A stretch of DNA of 64,000 nt from Mycetocola lacteus. GTDB lineage: Bacteria > Actinomycetota > Actinomycetes > Actinomycetales > Microbacteriaceae. The notes beneath the pieces were generated by a model. The model was not told the DNA's origin. It ran no database searches and was given only the letters and a program-made list of their open reading frames with translations. The position numbers and the translations under genes were made by a program. The stretch lies in NCBI RefSeq assembly GCF_003667575.1, contig NZ_RCUY01000001.1:372001-436000 (forward strand). The letters run 5' to 3'. Positions within the stretch are counted from its first letter, which is position 1. Each line of letters begins with the position of its first letter. Shown piece after piece: positions 26,222 to 36,632 of this stretch.

Positions 26222-27867
26222 ATGAGTGCAACGCTGGGTGTCCACGACATCGCCGGGGGCTACGGCCACCGCATCCTCTTCGAGGGCCTGAACCTGACCG
26301 TCACCGAGGGCGACGTGATCGGCGTCGTCGGCGTCAACGGTGCCGGAAAGTCCACCCTGCTGCGGGTGCTCGCGGGCCTGGTCCCCCCGGTTTCCGGATC
26401 GATCACCCGCTCCCCCGCCGACGCGTTTGTGGGGTACCTCCCGCAGGAGCGCGAGCGGGTCGAGGGCGAGACGATCACCGCGTATATCGAGCGCCGCACC
26501 GGCTGCGCCGACGCCCAGGCGGAGATGGATTCCGCCGCGCTCGCGCTGGCCGATCCCGATCCCACCGGAGCCAACGCCGACGCCTATGACCGCGCGCTCG
26601 GCCGCTGGCTGGCCAGCGGGGCCGCGGACCTCGAGGACCGCATTCCCGAGGTGCTCGCCGACCTGGGCCTGGATCTCCCCATCGAGACCGCGATGACCGC
26701 GCTCTCCGGTGGGCAGGCGGCCCGCGTGGGCCTCGCCGCCCTGCTGCTCTCCCGGTTCGATATCGCGCTGCTGGATGAGCCCACCAACGACCTCGACCTC
26801 GACGGGCTGGAGCGCCTGGAGGGCTTCATCCGGGGCCTGCGCGGCGGGGCCGTGCTGGTCAGCCACGACCGCGAGTTCCTCGGCCGGGCGGTCACCAAGG
26901 TCCTCGAACTCGACCTGCATCAGGGCCGTAACTCGCTCTTCGGCGGCGGCTACGACGCCTACCTGGAGGAACGCGAAACCGCCCGCCGCCAGCGTCGCGA
27001 GGCCTATGAGGAGTACGCCGACACCAAGGCAGACCTGGTCTCGCGGGCGCGCACGCAGCGCGAGTGGTCAAGCCAGGGTGTGCGCAACGCGATGAAGAAG
27101 TCGCCCGATAACGACAAGATCCGCCGCAAAGCCTCGGTGGAATCCAGCGAGAAGCAGGCGCAGAAGGTGCGCCAGATGGAGAGCCGAATTTCCCGCCTGG
27201 AGGAGGTCGAGGAGCCGCGTAAGGAGTGGAAGCTCGAGTTCACCATCGGCCAGGCTGCGCGCTCGGGCGCCGTGGTGTGCACCCTGGATGCGGCCACCCT
27301 GGATCGCGGCGGCTTCGTATTTGGACCGGTCAGCGCGCAGGTCAACGGCGGCGACCGGATCGGTATCACCGGGGCCAACGGCGCCGGCAAGTCCACCCTG
27401 CTCGCGCTGCTGCTCGGGCGGCTCACCCCGGATAGCGGACGCGCCTCGCTCGGCTCCAGCGTCGCGATTGGCGAGGTTGATCAGGCCCGCGCGCAGCTGG
27501 TCGGTGATGCCTCCCTGGCCGAAACGATGGCCGCGCGGCTGCCCGAGCTGGAAATCGGCGAGGTACGTACCCTGCTAGCCAAGTTCGGACTGCGCGCCGA
27601 CCACGTGGATCGTCCGGTGGACGAGCTCTCCCCCGGTGAGCGCACCCGGGCCGGGCTCGCGCTGCTTCAGGCCCGCGGCGTTAACCTGCTGGTGCTCGAT
27701 GAGCCGACCAACCACCTCGACCTGGCCGCGATCGAACAGCTTGAGCAGGCATTGGAAAGCTACACCGGCACCCTGCTCCTGGTCACCCACGACCGCCGGA
27801 TGCTGGAAAACGTGCGTTTGACGCGTCGCTGGCAGATGGCCGACGGCCGACTGAGCGAGGGGCTGGT

Positions 27868-27871
<4 letters not shown>
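26222..27871 (+). CDS. ABC-F family ATPase
   Basis: A 549-residue soluble protein with two ABC domains and no membrane helices. Walker A motifs GVNGAGKST (residues 37-45) and GANGAGKST (about 384) and signatures LSGGQ and LSPGE are present, each followed by LLDEPTNDLDL or VLDEPTNHLDL. A charged helical linker of about 80 residues (SSEKQAQKVRQMESRISRLEEVEE) lies between them, as in ABC-F proteins that enter the ribosomal E site. Some members protect ribosomes from macrolides, lincosamides or pleuromutilins; others are translation factors. Resistance cannot be deduced. It overlaps the end of the convergent response-regulator gene by four bases (TTAG). Confidence 0.93.
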
Positions 27872-28515
<644 letters not shown>

Positions 28516-28592
28516 CAGCAGGGGCCCTTCGCCAGGCCCGGCGGTTTTTCCGGGCACTCTAGTATCCCAGACCCCGGGAATCTCGGCCCGCA

Positions 28593-29750
28593 TTAGCGAT
28601 ACTCGATTTCGCCGGTGACGACCCAGTCGCCCTCCACCTCACCCGCGCTGAGTGTCCCACCCAGGGCGCTAAATCGCTCGCGCAGGCCGCCCAGGCCGTG
28701 ACCGCCCGAGGGGATTGCCGACCCGGCGGCCCCGGCGACCGGGGCACCGGTGGAGATCCGCACCAGCGCACGGTTCGCCGAGGCTTCCACCCGCACCGTG
28801 CTGGCAGCTCCGGGAGCATGCTTACGGGCGTTTGTCAGAGCCTCGGTCACGGCCGCCCGCAGCGCGTCGGTGACCGCCGCGGGCACGGTGTCCAGATCCC
28901 CCTCGGTTTCGATGGTGACCGCGTGACCCAGCGCATCCGCGTGCCGTTTCAGGGTGTCCAGGGCCTCGGCCAGCGAGCCGGATTCGCGCAGCGCGGCCAC
29001 CGCCCGGCGCGCATCCTCCAGCCCCTCCTGGGCGAGGGTGCGTGCGCCACGGATGCGCTCACGCAGCGCCGGATCGGCCGACTGTGCCTCGGCAATCACG
29101 TCGATCGCATCCAGCTGCATGACCAGTCCGCCCAGCGAGTGCGCCAGCACATCGTGCAGGTCGCGGGCCAACCGGGTGCGCTCGGCGAGCGCCGCGGTTT
29201 CCGCGCGCTGCACGAGCAGTGCGCGGTCGGCCTCACGCTCGGTGGAGGCCATCCGGCGCATCAGCGAGACGCCCACCACCCCGACCAGGCTGATCAGCAG
29301 CGGCAGATCGTTGGGTTCAATCCCCGGGGCGAACAGGCGCGCAATGAGGTAGCCCGCGAGCCCGATCGCGCCGACCCAGAGCGTGCGCGGAATCGGGATC
29401 CAGGGCGATCCCAGCAGCACAAACACCGCCACCGGAACCACGATCGATGCGCCGCCCGAGCCCAGCCCGCCGGCGACCCCGCCGAGAATAACAATCAGTG
29501 ACCACGCGCGGAAGAACTCGGTATCGCTCAGCCGAGGCCAGTAGAACGCGGCCAGACACCACAGCACGCAGGCGATCAGCGTGAGCACAATCGCGGTGGT
29601 CTTGGTGGCAAACGGCCCGGCCAAACCAAAGGTAGCGGCCACCGCGGCGACCACTCCGAAGAGGTGCACGATCATCCGTGCGAGGGTACGCCCGGGGCTC
29701 ACCACACGGTCGGAGTGCCGGTGCGCGGGGGCGGGACTGGTCAGGCTCAT
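28593..29750 (-). CDS. Sensor histidine kinase, HisKA_3 family
   Basis: A 385-residue membrane kinase. The first 165 residues contain about five or six helices with short loops, so the sensor is probably within the membrane (as in DesK-like kinases). The dimerisation/phosphotransfer helix has H199 in RTRLARDLHDVLAHSLGG. The ATPase domain has its N-box in TEALTNARKHA and a G-box in GHGLGGLRERFSALGG. The start codon overlaps a four-codon frame (ATGATTGAGTCATGA), and no strong ribosome site is present. It forms an operon with the downstream NarL-type regulator and is divergent from a small membrane-protein gene. Confidence 0.92.
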   Translation of the reverse strand: MSLTSPAPAHRHSDRVVSPGRTLARMIVHLFGVVAAVAATFGLAGPFATKTTAIVLTLIACVLWCLAAFYWPRLSDTEFFRAWSLIVILGGVAGGLGSGGASIVVPVAVFVLLGSPWIPIPRTLWVGAIGLAGYLIARLFAPGIEPNDLPLLISLVGVVGVSLMRRMASTEREADRALLVQRAETAALAERTRLARDLHDVLAHSLGGLVMQLDAIDVIAEAQSADPALRERIRGARTLAQEGLEDARRAVAALRESGSLAEALDTLKRHADALGHAVTIETEGDLDTVPAAVTDALRAAVTEALTNARKHAPGAASTVRVEASANRALVRISTGAPVAGAAGSAIPSGGHGLGGLRERFSALGGTLSAGEVEGDWVVTGEIEYR

Positions 29751-29864
29751 GACTCAATCATGCGTGATTTACCCATCAAAGGAAGGCTTAGACCTTGATC
29801 TCCACCCGTTTCTCCACCCGGATGGTTGATCCGCCGAGGTGGGTGCCCCGAGCAGACTGAAGAC

Positions 29865-30365
29865 ATGGAAATTCTGATCAATGTTGTTATTAGCGTCGTC
29901 ATCCTCGCCTGGCTGCTCATCAACCAGCTGCGGGTCAAGCCCCTCACCACCTCCCACAAGCTGTGGATCATTCTGGCGGCTATCGGTGTGGCCCGTGCCT
30001 ATGGGTTTCTGGCAGATCACCCGCTGACCGTCAGCGACGTTCTCCTCACCCTGGTGAGCATCGCGATCGGTGCCGGCATCGCCCTGTACCGTGCCCACAC
30101 CGTGCGCCTCTGGTCGGATAACGGCACCGCGATGCGTCAGGGATCCTGGCTCACCGGCGTCCTGTGGATCGTGGGTATCGCCCAGCACCTCCTGGTTGAC
30201 CTGTTCGTCGCCGAGGGCCTGGGTGTTGCTACCCTGACCTTCTACCTGGCCCTGATGCTCGCCGTACAGCGCTTCGCAATCAACAACCGTGCCGTCAAGA
30301 TGGGCCTGATCAAGCCCGGTGAGGTCATCACCAGCCGGTCCAGCCGCCCCGCCCGCGCACGCTAA
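29865..30365 (+). CDS. Integral membrane protein, CcdC/DUF1453-like
   Basis: A 166-residue protein with four to five hydrophobic helices and short loops. The order, with ILAWLLINQLRVKPL at the start, an ARAYGFL turn, a central helix ending YRAHTVRLWSDNGTAMRQGSW and a following TGVLWIVGIAQHLL, resembles the CcdC-like DUF1453 family of actinobacteria. Its function is unknown. It is divergent from the two-component system, so it may be controlled by it. The ATG has only a weak GAAGAC upstream. A GC-rich hairpin lies just after the stop. Confidence 0.7.
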   Translation: MEILINVVISVVILAWLLINQLRVKPLTTSHKLWIILAAIGVARAYGFLADHPLTVSDVLLTLVSIAIGAGIALYRAHTVRLWSDNGTAMRQGSWLTGVLWIVGIAQHLLVDLFVAEGLGVATLTFYLALMLAVQRFAINNRAVKMGLIKPGEVITSRSSRPARAR

Positions 30366-30386
30366 ACCCCAACAACATTTCCACAC

Positions 30387-30413
30387 GCCCCCGGTCGCCC
30401 AGCGGCCGGGGGC
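30387..30413 (+). terminator. Terminator-like hairpin after the CcdC-like gene
   Basis: An 8-bp stem GCCCCCGG / CCGGGGGC closes an 11-base loop 22 bases after the stop codon; the loop itself can partly pair. No U-tract follows. Confidence 0.5.
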
Positions 30414-30452
30414 TCTGGCATGTCCGAGGCGGTGCGCTGATAGGCTCGGGGG

Positions 30453-31541
30453 ATGAAGATCCTGTTCGATGCACGCTACATCCGTACCGATTTTCACGAC
30501 GGGATCAGCCGCTATTCGGCCAGTCTGGCGGCGGCACTGTCCGAGCTCACCCCGGTGACCTTCCTGATCCACGATCCGGCGCAGCGCGACTCGCTGCCGG
30601 CGGACGCAGACACCCTGCTGATTCACGCGCCGACATCCTGGCGCGAGCCCTTCACCGCGCGCATCCTCAACCGCTATCGCCCGGACGTGGTGTTCTCGGC
30701 GATGCAGACCATCGGTGCCGCCGGGCGAAAGTTTGGCCTGGTGCTGACCCTGCACGACATGATCTACTACCGCCACCGCACCCCTCCGAAAAACCTGGCG
30801 TGGCCCATCCGGCTCGGCTGGCGAGCGTTCCACCTGTCCTATCTGCCGCAGCGCATCACGCTGAATGCCGCCGATGTGGTGGCCACCGTGAGCGAGACCT
30901 CGAAGGCGGACTTTGAGCGGGTGAAGCTCACCCGTCGCCCGGTTGTGGTGATCCCCAATGCCCCGCAGCCGCGCGGCGATGCCCCGCTCGCCGATACCTC
31001 CCAGGCTCCGCGCAACCTCGTGTATATGGGCTCGTTTATGCCCTACAAAAACGTGGAAACCCTGATTCGGGCGATGGGCGACCTGCCCGAGCACACCCTG
31101 CACCTGCTCAGCCGGATCACCCCCGAGCGCCGGGCCGAGCTGGAGGAGCTGATCCCCACCGGTGCCAGCGTGATCTTCCACAACGGGGTGACCGACGCCG
31201 AGTACGAGGCCATGCTGCAGAACCGGGCGATCCTGGTGACCGCCAGCAAGGATGAGGGCTACGGGCTTCCGGTGGCCGAGGCACTCGAGCTCGGCGTACC
31301 CGCGGTCATCAGCGATATGCCGATCTTCCGCGAGGTTGCCGGCGACGGTGCCCTCTACTTCGACGTCAATGCCCCCTCGCAGGCGGCCGCCCGCATCCTC
31401 GAACTCGACGATGATGCGCGCCGCGCCGAACTCGTGGCCGCCGGGACCGCACACATCAAGACCTTCAGCTGGGCGCGCTCGGCCCAGACCCTGCTCACCA
31501 CGCTCGAGGCGATCCACGAACACCGCAGCACCCGGCCGTAA
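30453..31541 (+). CDS. Glycosyltransferase, GT4-like (GT-B fold)
   Basis: A 362-residue cytoplasmic retaining glycosyltransferase. The N-terminal Rossmann domain opens with ILFDARYIRTDFHDGISRYSA and the C-terminal domain with NLVYMGSFMPYKNVETLIRAM, both typical of the family. The donor-binding motif with the two glutamates is ASKDEGYGLPVAEALELGVP near residue 270. Donor and acceptor sugars are unknown; actinobacterial relatives often transfer mannose to lipids or polysaccharide. No other polysaccharide genes are adjacent. It lies about 100 bases before an aldo/keto reductase gene on the same strand. Confidence 0.9.
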   Translation: MKILFDARYIRTDFHDGISRYSASLAAALSELTPVTFLIHDPAQRDSLPADADTLLIHAPTSWREPFTARILNRYRPDVVFSAMQTIGAAGRKFGLVLTLHDMIYYRHRTPPKNLAWPIRLGWRAFHLSYLPQRITLNAADVVATVSETSKADFERVKLTRRPVVVIPNAPQPRGDAPLADTSQAPRNLVYMGSFMPYKNVETLIRAMGDLPEHTLHLLSRITPERRAELEELIPTGASVIFHNGVTDAEYEAMLQNRAILVTASKDEGYGLPVAEALELGVPAVISDMPIFREVAGDGALYFDVNAPSQAAARILELDDDARRAELVAAGTAHIKTFSWARSAQTLLTTLEAIHEHRSTRP

Positions 31542-31638
31542 CACGGCCCGCCACACCCTGGCAGCTTCGAGGCGACGGGCATAGGCTGAGGGATACGCCG
31601 CGCTTCGGCGACGTCACTCGGCTATTGGAGACTCCCCT

Positions 31639-32523
31639 ATGACCCTTTCCATCCCGCAGATCCTGCTCAACTCCGGTCGTCAGATGCCCCAGCTGGGCCT
31701 CGGCGTCTGGCAGGCCACCGACGATGAGGCAGAGCGCGTGGTGCACTATGCCCTCGCCGAGGCCGGGTATACCCACATTGATACGGCCGCAGGCTACGAG
31801 AATGAGGCCGGTGTGGGGCGCGCGATCGCCCGCGCGGGCCTGGACCGGGACGACCTGTTTGTCACCACCAAGCTGCGCAACCAGGACCAGGGCTATCAGC
31901 AGACCCTCGATGCGTTCTCGGTGAGCCTCGACAAGCTGGGCCTCGACTATGTCGACCTGTACCTGATCCACTGGCCGCTGCAGAACGACCAGCGCCGCAT
32001 CGACACCTGGCGCGCGCTCGAGGAGATCCGCGACTCGGGCCGGGTGCGCTCGATCGGTGTCTCCAACTTTGAGCAGGTTCACCTCGACCAGCTGCGGGCG
32101 GCCGGGGCTTCCGTGCCCGCGGTCAACCAGATCGAGCTGCACCCCGGGTTCAACCAGGACGAGCTGCGCGAGCGTGCGCTGACCGACGGCACCGCGATCA
32201 CCTCGTGGAGCCCGCTGGGTGGCACCTCGAACTCGGGATGGGGTCCGGGCAGCAAGCCCAACACGGTGCTGACCGATCCGGTGATCGCCGAGATCGCCGC
32301 CGCCCACGGCCGCTCGGCCGCGCAGGTCATCATCCGCTGGCACCTGCAGAACGGTCTGATCGTGATCCCCAAGTCGCTCTCCGAGGCGCGGATTTCCGAG
32401 AACATTCAGGTGTTCGACTTCGAGCTGAGCGCCGAGGAACTCGCGCGGATCACCCACCTGCCGCAGACCGGCCGGGTGGGTGCCGACCCGCTGGTGGCCA
32501 ACTTTGGAGCCCCCGCCGAGTAG
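31639..32523 (+). CDS. Aldo/keto reductase (second paralogue)
   Basis: A 294-residue NADPH-dependent reductase. The catalytic tetrad is visible: Asp and Tyr in HIDTAAGYENE, Lys in TTKLRN and His in YLIHWP. The cofactor end reads VIPKSLSEARISENIQVFDF. A 20-residue insertion (GGTSNSGWGPGSKPNTVLTD) in the loop before the cofactor site distinguishes it from the paralogue at 14.8 kb and may change substrate choice. A TTGGAGA site lies upstream of the ATG. A strong bidirectional terminator follows. Confidence 0.93.
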   Translation: MTLSIPQILLNSGRQMPQLGLGVWQATDDEAERVVHYALAEAGYTHIDTAAGYENEAGVGRAIARAGLDRDDLFVTTKLRNQDQGYQQTLDAFSVSLDKLGLDYVDLYLIHWPLQNDQRRIDTWRALEEIRDSGRVRSIGVSNFEQVHLDQLRAAGASVPAVNQIELHPGFNQDELRERALTDGTAITSWSPLGGTSNSGWGPGSKPNTVLTDPVIAEIAAAHGRSAAQVIIRWHLQNGLIVIPKSLSEARISENIQVFDFELSAEELARITHLPQTGRVGADPLVANFGAPAE

Positions 32524-32536
32524 TCCCGGGCACGAT

Positions 32537-32573
32537 AAAGCCGGCCGGATCCTCGAGATCCGGCCGGCTTTTT
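32537..32573. terminator. Bidirectional terminator
   Basis: A perfect 15-bp stem AAAGCCGGCCGGATC / GATCCGGCCGGCTTT around CTCGA, with the T-run extended by two more Ts, ends the aldo/keto reductase gene and the convergent iron-uptake operon. Confidence 0.93.
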
Positions 32574-32581
32574 CTGCGGGG

Positions 32582-33613
32582 TTATTTACCGAGCTTGGCG
32601 ACCGAGTCGGCCAGCTGCGGGACAACCTCATCCAGGGTCAGTTCGAGCGCGCGGATGGTCCCGGCGCTCGATCCGGCCATGACGATGCCCTCGGGGTCGG
32701 CGAAGATCGCGCGACCGTCCTTGACCATCGGCAGTGCCTGGATCAGCGCGTCATCCTTGATGGCCTGCAGCGGGTAACCAATCGTGGTGAGGACCGCGGT
32801 GTCCGCGTCCATCGCCGGGACCTGCTCAACCGATACCGGGGCGTAGAATCCCTGCGCGGGCAGCGCCTTGATGGTCGGGTTCAGCACAAACCCGAGGTCG
32901 CCGTACAGGTCGAAGCGGGCGTCGCCGGGCAGGCTGGCACCATAGGCGTCACCGAATTTGGAGCCCGAGGTGAAGGTCTTTCCGGCAAACTCGGGGTGCT
33001 CGCTGCGGATGGTGGCGATCTTGTCCTCGAGGCCCTTGATCAGGGTTTCGCCCTCCTTCTCCTTGCCCAGCACCTTGGCGATCATCCGGGTGTGATCGGT
33101 CCACTTGACCGCGTAGTCCGGGGTGCCCTTGACGGCGCTCACGGTCGGGGCGATCTCGTTCAGCCGCTGCCAGACCTTCTCGTCCAGGGCCGCCCGCACG
33201 TTGAGGATCACGTCGGGGTTGAGGGACTGGATCTGCTCATAGTTCAGGGTTGCGTCGGTGCGCGGGATCAGCACCGGGGTGTCCTTCCCAAACTCGGCGG
33301 TGGCCCAGGGACCCACCCCCTTATTCTTCTCACCGAAGGACTGCCAGTCGTAGATTGCCACCGGCTTCACGCCGAGCGAGAGTGCCACCTCGCCGTCGGA
33401 CCAGCCCAGCGCCACGACGCGCAGCTGCTTGCCGTCCTTGGGCTTGGGGATATCGATCTTGCCAAAGTTGGTGTCTACCGAGGCGAGGAGGTCGCCGGAG
33501 GCGGGTTTGTCACCCAAATTTTCGCCGGTGGCACACGCGGTGAGCGCGAGCCCGGCCACGGTGAGCGCCGCCAGGGCGGTCAGGGTGCGACGCACCAGGG
33601 AGGTACGGGACAT
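32582..33613 (-). CDS. Iron-siderophore ABC importer, substrate-binding lipoprotein
   Basis: A 343-residue lipoprotein that would bind a ferric siderophore outside the membrane and deliver it to the FecCD permeases. The signal peptide ends in a lipobox LTAC (Cys27). The class III binding-protein fold is indicated by LRVVALGWSDGEVALSLGVKPV, LNYEQIQSLNPDVILNV and the long connecting helix near residue 180. It is the last gene of a four-gene minus-strand unit (two permeases, ATPase, binding protein), 39 bases after the ATPase gene. An iron box precedes the first gene. The siderophore is unknown; no biosynthesis genes are present. Confidence 0.92.
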   Translation of the reverse strand: MSRTSLVRRTLTALAALTVAGLALTACATGENLGDKPASGDLLASVDTNFGKIDIPKPKDGKQLRVVALGWSDGEVALSLGVKPVAIYDWQSFGEKNKGVGPWATAEFGKDTPVLIPRTDATLNYEQIQSLNPDVILNVRAALDEKVWQRLNEIAPTVSAVKGTPDYAVKWTDHTRMIAKVLGKEKEGETLIKGLEDKIATIRSEHPEFAGKTFTSGSKFGDAYGASLPGDARFDLYGDLGFVLNPTIKALPAQGFYAPVSVEQVPAMDADTAVLTTIGYPLQAIKDDALIQALPMVKDGRAIFADPEGIVMAGSSAGTIRALELTLDEVVPQLADSVAKLGK

Positions 33614-33652
33614 GATTCCTCTTTCTCTCGGGAATGGTTCGGACGGGTAGGG

Positions 33653-34468
33653 CTAGGGTGTGCCGGAAGAGGAGGCGACCGCCCCCTGCGCGCGCGGCAC
33701 GATCAGTGGGGTTCCGGTTTCGGGGTCGGGGATGATCCGGGCACGCACCCCGAAGACCCGCTCGACGGTTTCCTCGGTCAGGACCGCGGCCGGGGCACCC
33801 TCGGCGACGATGGTGCCCGCGTGCAACGCAATCAGGTGGGTCGCATAGCGGGCGGCCTGATTGAGGTCGTGCAGTACGGCAACCAGGGTCCGGCCGTCGC
33901 GGTGCAGCCGGGCGCACAGTTCCAGAACCTCGATCTGATGGGCCAGGTCGAGGAAGGTCGTGGGCTCATCCAGCAGCACAATCGGGGTGTCCTGGGCGAG
34001 GACCATCGCGATCCACACCCGCTGGCGCTGTCCGCCGGAGAGCCTGTCCACGGTGGCCGAGGCCAGGTCGCTCAGTCCGGTGTCCTCCAGGGCGCGGGCA
34101 ACCTTCGCCTCGTCCTCGGCGGACCACTGCCTGAACACACCCTGGTGTGGATGCCGCCCCCGCGACACCAGGTCGATCACGGTGATCGCCTCGGGGGCCA
34201 CCGAGGACTGCGGCAGCAGTCCCACCCGGCGCGCCAGCTCCTTGGTCCGCAGCGCCTTGATGTCCGCGCCGTCCAGCAGCACCCGGCCGGACTCGACCGG
34301 GAGGATCCGGGCGAGGGACTTCAGCAGAGTGGACTTGCCGCACGCATTGGGTCCCACGATCACCGTGAACGATCCCGGCGGGATGGTGACGCTGAGCTCG
34401 GGCAGGATCGGGTTCTGGCCGTAGCCGACCCGCAGGGAGACCGCTTCGAGGGTGGATTCGGGTGCCAT
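33653..34468 (-). CDS. Iron-siderophore ABC importer, ATP-binding protein (FepC type)
   Basis: A 271-residue ATPase. Walker A is GPNACGKST near residue 38, the signature is LSGGQRQRVWIAM near 145 and Walker B is VLLDEPTTFLD, followed by the H-loop in VAVLHDLNQAA. The Ala-Cys in the P-loop is common in FepC/FecE proteins. The C-terminus adds a regulatory-like tail (VFGVRARIIPDPETGTPLIV) found in this subgroup. It follows the second permease gene by three bases and supplies energy to both FecCD subunits. Confidence 0.94.
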   Translation of the reverse strand: MAPESTLEAVSLRVGYGQNPILPELSVTIPPGSFTVIVGPNACGKSTLLKSLARILPVESGRVLLDGADIKALRTKELARRVGLLPQSSVAPEAITVIDLVSRGRHPHQGVFRQWSAEDEAKVARALEDTGLSDLASATVDRLSGGQRQRVWIAMVLAQDTPIVLLDEPTTFLDLAHQIEVLELCARLHRDGRTLVAVLHDLNQAARYATHLIALHAGTIVAEGAPAAVLTEETVERVFGVRARIIPDPETGTPLIVPRAQGAVASSSGTP

Positions 34469-34471
34469 GGG

Positions 34472-35533
34472 TTAGGCCTTTCGCAGACGGGAAATCAGCA
34501 TCCAGACGAGGTATCCGCCTCCGAGCACCACGGTGACCACGCCGACCGGAAGCTGGACCGGGGCGAGCAGGGTGCGGGCGACCAGATCGCTGATGACGAG
34601 GAGGGCGGCCCCGAGGAACGCGGTGGGCAGCAGCGGGATGCCGGGGCCGCGGCAAAGTCGCAGCGCGATCTGCGGGGCGACCAGCGCGACAAACGCGATC
34701 GGTCCGGCCACCGCGGTGACGGCGGCGGTCAACACCACGCCGAGGCCGAGCAGCGCAACCCGGAGGAGTTTTATGTTCACGCCGCGTCCCGAGGCCGTCT
34801 CCACGCCGAGACCCAGCATGCCCGCCTGACGCCAGAGCGCGAGCAGCAGCGGGAGGCAGATCAGGGTGATCAGGATGGTGGGGGTCAGATCGATCCAGCG
34901 GATTGTATTGAGCGAGCCCGCACCCCACACCTGGGCGGTGATCGCGGCCTCGAGTTTGACCGTGATCATCAGGTAGGAGTTGATCGCCCCGAGCATCGCG
35001 CTGACCCCGATGCCGATTACGATCAGTCGGTATCCGTGCAGGCCGTGGCGCAGCGCCAGCAGGTAGACCAGCGCGCCGGTTGCGGTGCCGCCGATCAGCG
35101 CGCCCACGGTGGTCCCGGTGGAACCGCCGCCGACCACGAGCATCGAGAGCAGCGCGCCGGTGTATGCCCCGGTGTTGAAGCCGATGATGTCGGGGCTGCC
35201 GAGCGGGTTGCCGGTGAGGGTTTGGAACACCGCGCCGCTCATCGCCAGGGCGATTCCGCCGAAGAGTGCCATCAGCACGCGCGGGAGGCGCCAGTCCAGG
35301 ACGATCCGGGTGGTTCCGGGGTCGGCGTGGCCGGTGAGCGCCGCCCAGACATCGCCGAGGGACAGCGGCAGATCGCCGATGGTGAGCGAGTAGCCGGCCA
35401 CGCCGAGGGCGACGATCAGGCAGGCGAGGCCGACCCAGAATGAGCGACGGTGGATGCGCAGGCTCAGGCCGCGCACGCGGAAAACGCGCTCGCCCGAGGC
35501 GCGCAGGGTGGGAGCAATGGGTGCCGAGTTCAC
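34472..35533 (-). CDS. Iron-siderophore ABC importer, FecCD-family permease (second)
   Basis: A 353-residue permease with about nine or ten membrane helices. The FecCD pattern is clear: LSLGDVWAALTG near the start, LPRVLMALFGGIALAMSGAVFQTLTGNPLGSPDIIGF and the C-terminal ATPase-contact loop VAPQIALRLCRGPGIPLLPTAF. The GTG start overlaps the stop of the first permease gene (GTGA), so the two are coupled and probably form the heterodimeric channel. The 5' cytoplasmic extension is rich in basic residues. Confidence 0.93.
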   Translation of the reverse strand: MNSAPIAPTLRASGERVFRVRGLSLRIHRRSFWVGLACLIVALGVAGYSLTIGDLPLSLGDVWAALTGHADPGTTRIVLDWRLPRVLMALFGGIALAMSGAVFQTLTGNPLGSPDIIGFNTGAYTGALLSMLVVGGGSTGTTVGALIGGTATGALVYLLALRHGLHGYRLIVIGIGVSAMLGAINSYLMITVKLEAAITAQVWGAGSLNTIRWIDLTPTILITLICLPLLLALWRQAGMLGLGVETASGRGVNIKLLRVALLGLGVVLTAAVTAVAGPIAFVALVAPQIALRLCRGPGIPLLPTAFLGAALLVISDLVARTLLAPVQLPVGVVTVVLGGGYLVWMLISRLRKA

Positions 35534-36576
35534 AGTCCCTTCGCCTCCTTTCGGCGCACGAGCCAGATCAGGATCGGGGCTCCGAGGAACGCGGTGACAA
35601 TCCCCACCGGCAGCTCCGACTGCACCAGCACACGGCCGATCATGTCGGCGGTGAGGAAGATGATGGGCGCGCCGATCATGCTCAGCGGAATGACCCAGCG
35701 CTGGTCCGGCCCCACCAGCGAGCGCACCGCGTGCGGGGCCATCAGCCCGAGGAAGCCGATTGGGCCGACCGCGGCGGTGGATGCCCCACAGAGCACGGTG
35801 ATCACGATGATCGAGACGGCGCGCAGCAGCGCGACCCGGGTCCCCAGCGAGCGGGCGACCTCGTCGCCGAGGGCGAGCGCGTTGAGCGAGGAGGACAGGG
35901 TGAGCGCAATCAGGAGTCCCAGAATCAGGAACGGTGCGACGGCGATCACTGTGTCCATCTGGCGGCCCTGCAGGGATCCGGCTGCCCAGAAGCGCAGCTT
36001 GTCAAAGGCTTCGGGCGTGAGCAGGGTGATCGCCGAGCTGATGCCGGTGAAGATCGCACCGAGCGCGACACCGGTGAGGACGAGTTGGACCGGGCTGGCG
36101 CCGTGGCGTCCGGCGGTCCCGATCAGATACACCGCGACGCTGGTGACCAGTGCCCCGCCGAGTGCCCACCACACCTGGCCGAGCGTGCCGCCCGCGCCGA
36201 AGAACGCGGCACCGATGACCACACACAGGTAGGACCCGGCGTTGACCCCGAGGATGCCGGGGTCGGCGAGCGGGTTGCGGGTGATCGCCTGGATTAGCGC
36301 GCCGCTGGCACCGAGTCCGGCCCCGACGATCAGCGCCAGGATAGTGCGGGGAACGCGATAGTCGCGCACGATGATCCCGGTCGCGTCAACCTGTCCCCCG
36401 GTGAGCGCAGCCCAGGTCTGGGCGACGCTGAGTCGTCCCGACCCAACAAAAAGACTCAGCACCGCCAGCAGCACCAGGATGATGATTCCGAGAATCAGGA
36501 TGAGGGTACGCGAGCGTGCCGATCGGAGGGTGCCGTGCGCGGTTTTCGCGGCACGGGGCACCGGGAGTGCGCTCAT
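35530..36576 (-). CDS. Iron-siderophore ABC importer, FecCD-family permease (first gene)
   Basis: A 348-residue permease, first of the operon. It shows the family core VPRTILALIVGAGLGASGALIQAITRNPLADPGILG and the contact loop APHAVRSLVGPDQRWVIPLS. About ten membrane helices are expected. Transcription should start in the ~140-base gap shared with the TetR gene's 3' side, where a DtxR/IdeR-type box lies 38-56 bases before the start codon, so the operon is expected to be repressed by iron. A GAGATCC site lies before the ATG. Confidence 0.93.
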   Translation of the reverse strand: MSALPVPRAAKTAHGTLRSARSRTLILILGIIILVLLAVLSLFVGSGRLSVAQTWAALTGGQVDATGIIVRDYRVPRTILALIVGAGLGASGALIQAITRNPLADPGILGVNAGSYLCVVIGAAFFGAGGTLGQVWWALGGALVTSVAVYLIGTAGRHGASPVQLVLTGVALGAIFTGISSAITLLTPEAFDKLRFWAAGSLQGRQMDTVIAVAPFLILGLLIALTLSSSLNALALGDEVARSLGTRVALLRAVSIIVITVLCGASTAAVGPIGFLGLMAPHAVRSLVGPDQRWVIPLSMIGAPIIFLTADMIGRVLVQSELPVGIVTAFLGAPILIWLVRRKEAKGL

Positions 36577-36613
36577 GCGGGGATCTCTTGTCTTTCGATG
36601 ACCGAGCGCGAAT

Positions 36614-36632
36614 TCAGCCCAGCCTTACCTAA
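36614..36632 (-). promoter_or_regulatory. DtxR/IdeR-type iron box
   Basis: On the minus strand the 19-mer TTAGGTAAGGCTGGGCTGA matches 14 of 19 positions of the DtxR/IdeR consensus TTAGGTTAGGCTAACCTAA. It lies just upstream of the first siderophore permease gene and predicts iron-dependent repression. Confidence 0.7.

Noticed and set aside
29769..31556. A 595-codon open frame on the minus strand
   Set aside because: It lies opposite the CcdC-like and glycosyltransferase genes and has the biased composition of a shadow frame.
32480..35443. A 987-codon open frame on the plus strand
   Set aside because: It is antisense to the siderophore-binding protein, ATPase and permease genes, which have clear motifs; long opposite frames are common in GC-rich DNA.
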